From Holothuria scabra (taxonomy: Eukaryota > Echinodermata > Holothuroidea > Aspidochirotida > Holothuriidae): DNA of 64,000 nucleotides. The notes below the pieces were generated by a model. It saw nothing but the letters and a program-made list of their open reading frames with translations, was not told the origin of the DNA and made no database searches. Below are positions 23,601-35,600 of this stretch, piece after piece (the stretch's first letter is position 1; each line of letters starts with the position of its first letter). The position numbers were made by a program, and so were the translations under genes. The stretch is from the NCBI GenBank assembly GCA_037179385.1, contig CM074185.1, positions 9,357,371 to 9,421,370 of the forward strand. The letters run 5' to 3'.

Positions 23601-26600
23601 TTCAATAGCTAGTACAGTGCAGGTGGCAATTAGAGGAATTTATGTGAGGCTGCAGCTAAAATATGTGAGGTGGACACCTCACAGAAAGAATGTCAGAAGA
23701 AACTCTGTTAACTTACTTCTACACTGGCCGCTTCTTGTAAATTCATCTCACCAGGTGTAACATCTTCAACCTCTTGCAATCTATCATCAATAAACTCGGA
23801 ATCACTTTGTAGCACATCGACACTCCATGTTTCGCTTCCCGTCTCTATGATGTCTGAATGCTGAATATCTAATATTGTGACGGTGGCAGCAGCACCAGCC
23901 CCTGCCCCAGAGAGGTCTGGTTCTTCATCCTGAATCTCAGCTATCTCTTTTAGATGTTCAATAGGGTTGGCCTCTGAAGGTGGTTCAGAAGTATCACTAC
24001 CAATTACATCTGTACTCCAAGTTTCACTATATATTTCTGTAAAATGGCAAAAAGGATTCAAAATTCCATTGAGGGCTTTGTTTTTTTTTGTCCAAGCCAT
24101 TTAGCAGGGCAAACTGAACAAAGTTCATTAGCATGATTCATTTGACACATATTGTTCCAAGTTTAAAACTTTCATTTTGAGGAAGTACCACTTTCGATCA
24201 TTTTGCAAAGATTTCAACCTGTAAGTCATTTCACTGCCAAACAAAAATGTAATCCATTGATAATCATAACTTAGTTACACATTCTGTTACATAAAAAAGG
24301 CTGAACACCATCTCACTCCATAAACATTATCCAAACACAACTTGCAACGTTTCATATTAAGTAAACACATTTCCTAACATTTTGAGAACAAAAGTACAGT
24401 TATTATACTATAAGAATGAAAGTGCCGATGCTTGTCTCTGCCAAACAAATAAAGAAGTCACACAAAGTAAAGGGTAGTACATTGAGAATTTATTGCAAGG
24501 GAGAAATCCACTGAGCTTTGATAAAATGTATCTTTCAAAGTTGACCTGCCATCAAATTCTCGTATGTGTTTTTTCAAGTTTCCTTCTCTCAACAATACAC
24601 CGGTAGTAACTATACATAGCAAATAAGACCAAATCATGGCTAATTAGGTATTTTATAGACTATGGGCCATATGGTTTTAAATACTGCAAGAAAGAGCTCT
24701 GTGAATGCTTCATTTTTATATCAAAACCATGGGAACATGATATTTTCAAGTTATTCAAACATTTGGTAAAAGTAATCAAATTTCAATGAAAAACGCAGCA
24801 TTAAAACAGATAGAAAAGGCTAAATTTCAAATGTACATTGGCCAACATAATACCTGATCTGTTGCGGTGCATCAAAAATATTCGACATTTAATTTCAAAA
24901 TTTGGCAATTAATGAAAAAGTTTAGAGTGACAATGTACCTACCTAGGCAGTGTGCTAAAACTGTAAATTTTTATGTATGTCACATAACAATATAATATAA
25001 ACTGTATGGTCACTTGAACCAGGTTGTAAAATTCTGAGATTAAAGGTAAGAAGCCGTCACTCCAAACTTATTTTGAAGAAAGAGCTAGATAATGCAATTT
25101 TACTCTTGTTTCTCTTCAAAGTGTCTTTCATTACATGATTGTACTATTGCATATTCAAGGTAAACCAAGCAGTTATTTCTACTAAATTTCACATCTGAAG
25201 AGAAAAAATGTTGTCACATGACTCCCAACAGCCAATCATGAAACTGGTCAATCTACTATACTTCTTCAATTTGGGATGACTGCTCTTGCCCTTTAAAGTG
25301 GAAATACAGTCCTGGATTAGCAAAGTAATCTGCTCGACTAGCTCTTAAGAATCATGTATCATTAATTTTTCTCACTGAAGGGCAAGAGCAGTCATCCCAA
25401 ATTGAAGAAGTGTAGTAGACTGTATAGTTTCATGATTGGCTGTTGGGAGTCATGTGACAATGTTTTTTCTCTTCAAATGTGAGATTAACCAGAAATAACT
25501 GCTTGGTTTACCCTGAATATGCAATAGTAAAGTCAAAAAATGTAATGAAAGATACTTTGATGAGAAATAAGATGAAAATTGTGTTATTTAACTTTTTCTT
25601 CAAAATAAGTTTGGGGGGGACTGTTCTTTACCTTTAAATGATGCAATTTACAAGATTAACTCATAGGTTTACCTTGAATATGCAATGTTGAAGGCCTAAA
25701 ATGTTATGAGACTCGGAGGTGAAATAAGAAGGAATCTGAATGTTGTTTCAAAATAAGTTTGGGTAGACTATTTTGCCTTTTAAACAGATTGGACCTGCAT
25801 TACAAAAAGGGTACATGGCCTTTAAAAGATCTGCTGACATTGGTCCAGTTGTAATCATCATTTAATTTTTTCATCTCTCTTTAGTGTGTGACTAACCACT
25901 TCTGGAAACTCTAGCACTCAGAAATATCAACTGCATAACCACATTTCCTTGAGACAACCAGTTTTCTGCTAAATAGTTGTCCTTATACACTTTCAAGGAA
26001 AGTTACTCACCAGGATTCATCACCCTCTGTCGGTCGATGTCACAATTCTGTTTCTCAATTTCAAATTTTCCGAACTGGTCGGTGATGTTGGTACTGTTAG
26101 GCAGTTGTGTAGAGTCTATTATCTCTGGTCGTTGGTGTTCTGTTGTACTGCTGGCCATACTAATAGCTGACCTGGGAGTGTTTCTTCCACTCAAATTACT
26201 GACAATGTCTGTCTCCATATCCATAGAATACACTGAATTTGATGCTCCTGAAATGATATAGACGAATCCGATTAGCGCTTGTTTTTAGTGACTGTGGGTA
26301 GCCATAAGTGGGGTCCATCAGCCTTTAATCATCTTTATTTATTGTCTACGTGAATTTCAAATCCTCGTATTCAGTGAAGTTGAGAAAATTAAGATACACT
26401 TTAGTGTACAACTATCCATGGAACAGGTAAGGAAAGAAAGGTAAAGATTGAAGGTGATGGACCCCAGTAATGGCTGACTAAAATAATACCATCACAATCT
26501 GTCCGGATTTGTCAATACAACAATTTTATAGGTTTGTTGGGAGTTTGCCTCAATTCCGGCTAGATGTAGCTGAATCTGGCTTAGTCTAGTGATGCTTACA

Positions 26601-29600
26601 CCCTTTTTATGGTAGTGGGCATGGGTGGAAAAAGATGGGAAGCTGGGAGGCTCCTGAAAGAGAAATATTGCGTTCGTTTTACAAGGAAGTTTCATCCTTT
26701 TAAATCCAATATTTATTGGCAAAGAGAGATAAATAATTACAAATGAGGCAGTATGAGATAGCCTTCTTTTCAAGAAATAAGTTCACCTCAGATAGAAATT
26801 CAGTTGTTTCTTGCTCAAGAATAAATTGTGCACCCCAACTTTCAAAATTTCAAAAGATGCAACTTCCATAACTTTTCTTGTGCATAATATTTTGAGGAGA
26901 TGAAGCCATTGCTGGGGTTAAATGTTGAGACCAAACGATTTAAAAGTGACTAGAGCTAGTTACTTTAATAATACAATGTTGGAGCATTTCAAAAGCAATA
27001 TTTCCCTTTAACATGTGATTTTGACACCAAGAGGGAAACTCTGGCAATTGGGAGAAATTTCCCTTTTCTGTACATGAAAATATAGGCAAAATTGTTGGAA
27101 CTATGACTCTCTTCCTGGGAAATAAACATTTTTCCAACGTTGATTGTAGGTCACTGAATTGTTTTCCCCTTTTCATTGTTTCTACAGACCTTCATGCACA
27201 AGAGCACAAGGCTCAAGCCTTGAACTTGAGGCGTGCGGGTGCAATTTACGGACTTCCTTTACATGGACAGAACATAGAACACGTAACACGTACGTCCTAT
27301 CCTTAGATTGTTGCTACCTACTGGGACAAAAAGGGGCACCAAGATGGCTGCCACAAAGCTCTAATATGTATGATTTGACCAATAATATTTTAAAACGACA
27401 TTAAACTTGAATGAGAAACAATATCATATTCCTGCAATACTTGCAATGATTTTGATCTTAACTAGCATTATTTCAAAAATATTTCAACTTTCTTGAAAAA
27501 TATGGCAGTTGACGTAAGAAAGTCCGAGCTTTCACACAAAACTTTAGCAGCCAGCCATCTTGGTGCGCTTTTTCTCCCATGTACTGTAGCAACAATCTAC
27601 TGTGCAGTATGCTCTGTCCATGTATAGGAAGTCTGTGGTGGGATTGCACACCATCAATCGCCTAAAATCACTGTAAGGACTCTAAGGAGTGTGATTTTTT
27701 GCATGCCTCGGTGAAGAATAGGAGCTCATACAAATCTATTTCAGTTTAATAAAACAGCAAACCTACCACACTTCTTAATATCCTGAAGAGTGTGATTTGA
27801 AGCATGCCTTGAAAATGTTAAACTAAAGGCCTGAAGGCTCCAATTTTTTCATGTCTTTGGTATGACACAGCCTGGAAATCAAACCCACACCTCCCAAATG
27901 ACAGGCTGATGCTCCATCCCAGAGGACAAGGTTCCATTGCAAAACTGAGGTTAGGTTAGGTAAGGTTACATGGAATTTTACGGCCCAGTTTCTAACCAAT
28001 TTGCTTAGATTAGGCTGGCGACAGCCTTTTTTCCAGTTGTGGTTCACTGTGTTGTTTTCCCTCTACTATTGCTTATGCTGAGCACCAAGCACAAAAAGGG
28101 TAGGTTCCATTTTTAAAGTCTCTGTATGACCCGGCCAAGACTCCAACCCCTGACCACATGACCACAGGTTGAATGCTCTGACCACGTGACCATGTAGTTG
28201 GTTGGCTAAACTGAGTCATACTAATATTGTAGTGTAGTGTTAAAGGAAACTGCAATAAGCTTCAGGTTTGTGCACACACAACAAATCATGTCATATTTTG
28301 CTTTGCATACTTTAACAGGAAAATATGTTAATAATAAAGACTTAAGCTTAAGATGACTATAACCAATTTATTCCAAAATAAGGAAGTGCTGAGTAAAATA
28401 CCTGGAAAAGGACAAGAAATCTAGACTATTAATATCTTAACAGGATGTTTTAAATATCAACACAATTGACAAACCTTTAGTCACACTATAACTATTCCCA
28501 CAGGAATCATTCCTTCCCATAATAAACAAACACTAGGGAAAAATTTTCTCGCATTACCTTTTAATTGCAATTAAAATACTGTGAATGTAAAATCTACATG
28601 GAGACACCTTTAGGCTTTGTTTAAAAATTCCGTCTGATCAATCAGCTCATAGAAAAACTTTTCTCCCAAAATAATAGACAACAAGACAGTAAATAGAATC
28701 TTACCTCATGTAGGATGACTGATTATATACATGAAATATAATGAAAGGCTTTTCTACATGTAACAACCTTCTTGAAAATTAAGTTACTTACATAGTAAAT
28801 ATCAATTTCATACTAATTTACACTGTTCAAGTTTAAAAGTGAAAAGGCGGTAGCCCCAAATTTATTTTAGAACCCCCCAAATTTATTTTGAAACCAGAAT
28901 GCAAAAATGCATTGAAGTTTCGATGATACATACATGCTCTTTTCAATGAAATGCTACATTTCTTTTAACAACTGGTGACCTGAAGTGACCTTTGACTCCA
29001 CATGTTAGTAACTGGTTTTTCTTTTAACCAAAACATTTCTACAAATTTCATACTGTGCCTTAAGATATTCTGCAAACAATCTGTTTACATCATACAAATC
29101 AACATATCAAGTTTGAAATAAATCCAAGTTTCCTACCTTGAGATATAGTGTAATCAAGGTTTTCTGAGTCAAATCAACATATCAAGTTTGAAATAAATCC
29201 AAGTTTCCTACCTTGAGATATAGTGTAATCAAGGTTTTCTGAGTTTGACCCCCTATGACCCCAAATGACCTTTGACCTCTACCAAAATCAAAAGGGTACT
29301 TCCTTACATCATAACGCATCAACATATCAAGTTTGAAATCAATCCAAGCTTCCTACCTTAAGATATTGTGTTAAAAAGTTTTTCAGGATTTGTCCCCTTC
29401 TGACCCCAAATGACCTTTGACCTCCACCAAAATAAAAAGGATTCTTCTTTACATCATAATACATCAACATATCAAGTCTGAAATGAATTCAACTTTCCTA
29501 CCATGATGTATCATGTAAACAAGGATTTCAGGGTTTGGACCCCATGTGACCCCAAATGACCTTTGACCTCCACCAAAATAAATAGGGTTTTTTCCTTACA

Positions 29601-32600
29601 TCATAATGCATCAACATATCAATTTCCAAATGAATCCAAGTTTCCTACCTTGAGATATTGTGTAAACAAGATTTCAGGGTTTGACCCCATGTGACCACAA
29701 ATGACCTTTGACCTCCAGGAAAATATGTCCCATTCTTTCCTACATCTTAACACATCAACATATCAAGTTTGAAATGAATCCAACTTTCCTACCATGATGT
29801 ATCATGTAAACAAGGATTTCAGGGTTTGACCCCACGTGACCCCAAATGACCTTTGACCTCCACCAAAATAAATAGGGTTCATCCTCACATCATAATGCAT
29901 CAACATATCAAGTTTGAAATGAATCCAAGTTTCCTACCTTGAGATATTGTGTAAACAAGATTTCAGGGTTTGACCCCATGTGACCCCAAATGACCTTTGA
30001 CCTCCACGAAAATATATCCCGTTCTTTCCTACATCTTAACACATCAACATCAACATCAACAACAAGTTTGGGGATTCCCCACTTCTAACGTAATTATTGA
30101 GGAAGGATGCCATGTTTCCTCTCAAAGGCTCTACAATCTGGTTCCAGACAGTTAATATCTCCTCACTAAAATGACTTTTAGCCTCTCTACTGATTGAAAT
30201 GAAATGCACATCTACCAAGACAATACAACCCTACATTCAGGTAGAGTGTGATATTGCTTGCCCTGGGTTTTAACTGCTTAGACATGTACATCCAGTCACT
30301 ACTGTTAAAGAGTAATTAGAAGCAAACACACTTGCTTGAGTCATGATTGACCAAGCACAGAAGAAAAAACTTCTGGAATTAATGTCAGCTGAAGTGGCAC
30401 AACCAATTGCATTTACAGGTAAAATGATAGTCCTAAACATCTTTGGGCAAAGTAGAAGGACCTTTAAAGGGAAAATTTCGATCATCTCACCAATTGACAT
30501 GGCTTCCATCATATTATCACTGTTGCCAGATGCATCCGCTGAGAAACGTAAATGTTTTTCTGGTATTCCACTGGTAGTAGCCAACGAGGCCTGAGGAATG
30601 TCTGTTTCTGTCTCTGGAAGTACTTTTTTACTTGAAAGTGTAGCCAAGACCTAAATAGTGAAGACAGGTATGATTTTTAACTCTTTTAGTACTTTTTCTA
30701 CTTTCTCCCAATAAATTAGTTGACCAATTATTAAGAGTTTAAAACTTTGCATGCACAGAAAAAATGTCACATGCATGTGTGCAAATAAAACTCATCTATT
30801 TGAATACTGCATGGGTTTTCGGGTGACTTGAAATTAGTTTCAAGTCAAATGACTTGAGGTAAGTCTCAAGTCACCTGATGATGTATTACTTTAAATGCTT
30901 CTTGAGTCACTTGTATCATTAACTCAAACTTGTCAACTCTCCTGGTTTTATCATGAAGTTTCTGGATTTTTGGTCACTTTCAAGATGTGAAGCAGAATTC
31001 CTTTTTGTAGGCATATGTTAAACACATTTGTTTGTATGTGGGACTATAGGGCAAGTCACATAATTCAAAAGCTTAGGGTTTTTCTTCACATCTTCCTATT
31101 TCCTGGAATGAAAGTTTCAAATTTACCAAATCTTCAAAGCAAAACATGTTGACAAGTCTCTAAACTTCCCCGCCACCATTGAGCTGATCCAGCCACAACT
31201 TTTTAAAAATTTTCCATGAGTAAGGGAGTTAAGATAGCAGAGGAAATGTCACATTAATTTCTTATTAAGAGAGTGGAGATCTCTGGGGTAGGGATAGGAA
31301 GGGAACTTCATACCTTTGACTCGGGTAGCATTCCGGGGCATTCAATAGACTGCACCCCTAGAGACACCACCAGAACATCCTCCTGTTGCCAGACAGACAT
31401 AGCGTCTAAAGACTGAGTGTCACTAACTTCTGACTCAGTATCCCCTGAATCTGAAGTATTCTTTCGACCTTTTTTCGTGACGGATGAAACTGCAAGGAAG
31501 ATTGATGCAATGACGTGAGGAGGTGTAATTACTATTCATAAAGGTTACTAGAACAACAAACTGCAGGTAAGGAATGAAACTGAAAAGTAATGTTCTACTA
31601 TCAATTTATGAATGGAAGTTCATGTTTGTCCACTTGTCCCAAACAAGTGATTTTAGCCTGAGACAACTGCAGAAATATTAATCTCCTGATAGTCCATGGG
31701 ACAGCCACATGAACCTGTCAAGGTTTTCCACAGAGCGTGGGGAGAAGAGGGATTTGTTCCCCCCCCCCTTTCCCCCAAAAAGAGTGGGCGTAAAAACTGC
31801 CCCTTTTCACTTCCATAAAGATTAAAAAAATGTCAATACCATGGTGTCTGTTTTACAAAGGGGACACTTTTTAAGGAATGGGGCTGTGAAGCAAGCTTTT
31901 GTCCCCCTGAACCTCCTTACAACTTTAACCTATTGCTTCGGATTTCGTGGTAATCAACTGTCCCCCTCCCCCATCCCTTTCTTTTTGTGTGTCTGGGAGA
32001 ATCCCTGCCTATCATTGTTTACCAACTTCATGTCAGTCTGCTTCATGTTAAAACTTCTTGGTTGGTAGCAAAGTTCCCCTTAGCTGGTTTATACAACTAT
32101 GCTGAATATGCTGTTCAACTAACTCCCAAAACTGCCTGGGTTGGGAGACCATGAGGGACGATACCTACTGTATCTACCACCCTGTGTACACCATTTAAAC
32201 CTACACCCACCATCTGGCAAACTAATAACACTGAAGGGATCCTATACACCTGAAACTTACTATCTCATATATATCTCATATTAACCATGATGCACATGAC
32301 ATACCATACCTTTAGCAGCTACTGAATGTTTGAAGGCACCAGGAGATGTTACTGAATGTCTATTGGAGCCATCAGTTTGGTTTAAGATGTGGGGAGACAA
32401 GAGGTTCTTTGACATAGGTTGAGGAGAGGCTGGTAATGTTGACAGGCAGTTTTCAATTTCTTTCAGTTCTGACCTATCTGGGTTGTTGGCTACAACTTCT
32501 CTGAAATATGAAACCTGAAAGACAAAATGAGAAAACATTTTTTTTTTTTTTTGATGAATGTTCATACATCCATGTCCCTAGCAGAAGCAGTTTACATGAA

Positions 32601-35600
32601 GTTAAGGATGACACCAACAATTATGAGGTCTGGAATGGCAATTTGTCCAGGCCTTGAATTTTGATGCATGCTAATGCAATCACTCACCATCACTCACCTT
32701 AAACCACTGTTAGGAGAGTGATGTATTGCATGCCTAAATAAAGAAAGGGGACTACAGTACATGTATCAGCTTAATATATTAACACACCTATCACACTCAT
32801 ACCAAAGACTCTAAAAAAGGAACCTACTGCCATTGTGCGTGATGCTCCACATAAGCAATGGAGTAGGGAAAACAAGCCAGTGAGCCAAAACTGGAAAAAA
32901 GGCCGTGGTCGGCTCGACTTGAACCAATAGGTTGGAAAATTTTATTGTCTGGTGCTCAAGTTCACATCACACTGGATGTTCAATATTCCCCATTTTCCAC
33001 TTTCAGAGATGGCTTCATTTTAAGAACAGCATTCAAATTTCTTAACTCATAAACTCATACAGCTCAAACAGATGGAATGGTTGTTTCCAGCAATCTGAAG
33101 GGGTTTTTGAAGCCACAAGGGTTCTGGTGCACTACACGCCAAGTCATGGTGGTGCTCAGCTTTGATACATGTAGTATCCATGTCTAAGACTGTCCTTCTT
33201 TTCAGCTGCTTGACAACAGAGATGATGAGATGTGCTTAAATTTTCATCACAAAGTTGTAATTTGTCTACACTCTGAGGGAAATTTCGGGATTGCTGCACA
33301 CACAAAACCACATGCATCCATATATTCCTGCACATGCTTTATGTAACCCAGTGTAAACTAGTGATAAAACTGTGTATGAGTTTATAACAGATTAATGTGT
33401 TTCAGTGCTTATTACCACTAAGGGGAAAATGTCAGTGCACCTCATCATCTCTGTTGTCAAGCAGCCATGATGCCATTTGTTTATATATTCATGAATGAGT
33501 CTATTTGAGGTCTTTCTGTAGACAAGTATTCAGTATTCACATAGTGAGCAAGGCAACCACAGACAGACTATAAGCATACTGTAGTTGAAGTCAATGATAC
33601 AAAATACATAGTGTACAGTATCTCTTTCTGCTGTGATTTAGTGCTCCCGCCATACTGCATATCTATAGTACCTGTACTTTAAAAACTGAACAATATACTT
33701 TTATCCAATTTTATTCCCAAGTCAGTTCCATCCTACAGTATAATTAACAGTAGAACTATCTGTACTGTTTATTCCCTCCTTACACACACTAACCACTAAT
33801 TCATCTATTGCATTGTAAACAGACCAAATGACCTACAGATTGAACAATGTACAAAGTTCTATGGCGGTTTTACTGCCATGTAAGGACAGAGCGATACTAC
33901 ACATGCCGTAACTTTTCTTTGTCACAGGTACTGTATCTGTGTGCTGTCAAAATTACCAAATAAATTGAATTTTATGATCAAGCTAAATTTAGAACACCTG
34001 ATACAAGTTTGCAAAGTACAGTAGCACTTGCATAATAGGCTTTCATTACATAGTATATGTACAGTGCTGTGGCAGAGACCACATTTCAGCATGTGGCCAG
34101 ACAGATCTACCTACTGTACAGTGAGAATCATTTTTTTTCCCCATTTTTTAAATTTATAACCATCTTACCAGCCTATGAAGGTCCGTCTCTGTAATAAGTG
34201 CAGCATTCTGGGTCATGCCTCCAAGGTCACTAGCAGTGGGAGGGGTATCTGATAATTTCATACTGTTGATGAGACTGTCCAGGAATGATGACATGCAGTT
34301 CTGTGGAGGAGAGAAAGACAATGGAATGAAAAGTCAATTTCTGAGAAATTGTACAAGTTTAATTTTAATAGAAGCACCTGTGGGAAATATACAGTCATCC
34401 TGGCATTAGACGTGGCAATTTTGTTGAACTACAGTATGAAGTATAGTTTATTCAAATGAATAGCAGTGAATTTCTGCAGAACTGTAGGCCTATGCTTGCA
34501 GTGAATCTACAGTACAATCCTGGACAAAACTGAACACGTCACACAGGCCTACTCTATTTACAACACTTTTTTCCCTTCTACCCCTTATTTGACATTGAAC
34601 CAAAGATAAGTGCACTTTTTGCTTCAAGGTCAAGAGCAGTCCCCCAATTAACCCCTTTTTGAGGCAACAGCTAAAATATATCACAATTTTCTTCTTATTT
34701 CTCTTCAAAGTATCTTTTATCATATTTTACCGCATCAATATTGCATACTAGTCCTACTTAATGTAAACCAGGCTGTTATTTCTTGTGAATTTCACATTTG
34801 ATGAGAAAAATTTTTGTCACATGACACTCAACAGCCAACCAAGAAACAAGACAGTTTACTACACTTCTTGAAGTTGAGGTGAATGCTCTTGCCCTTTTAA
34901 TGCCTAATTTTTGTTTACTGTACCCTAAAAACCAACACTGAGATGGGATTCAAGGATTTATCCCGGATAATGTATTTTAGTCCAGGATTACAGTATATCT
35001 ACTTGTGACTTAGTATGAGAGTAGCTTTAATAGTACTGTGTTCAATGTACTGTAACACAATTTAAGATCCTTTCAACTATTCCTTCTCCATACCAATTAT
35101 TAAAAAAAGAATGATTCCCCATCCTCCCATCCAACTCCATCCTAAAAATGTCCACTTTTTGGCACGCTGGCTGATATCAAATTTCAATGTTTTATTTACT
35201 GTAGCTATTTTGGCATAGTGACTAATGCAACATTTGCCCCAATTTACTCATTTTAGCATTAAAATTGAGCTGACTTCAAAAATTTTTCTATTTTCTACAA
35301 TTATACGATTAATTAAATAAATATGTGCAGTATCCTCCAACAGAGATAACATTTGTCACTATATTTAAATGATTCAGATTAAACAAAAATTAAGGTTTTG
35401 GTGATCTGTCAATAATTTAAGTGGAAAATAATAACAAACAAATTTTGATATTATGAGTGGGAACACACTTTGATAATACAAGTGAAAATGGAGCAAAGTC
35501 ACTTTGTAAAAATTTCCATGACATAAAAGAAGGGTATAAGGTCACAACAGGGTTTGGTATGGAAGGGAGGTACTCATTCTAAGCATTTGGGTGAAATTTG

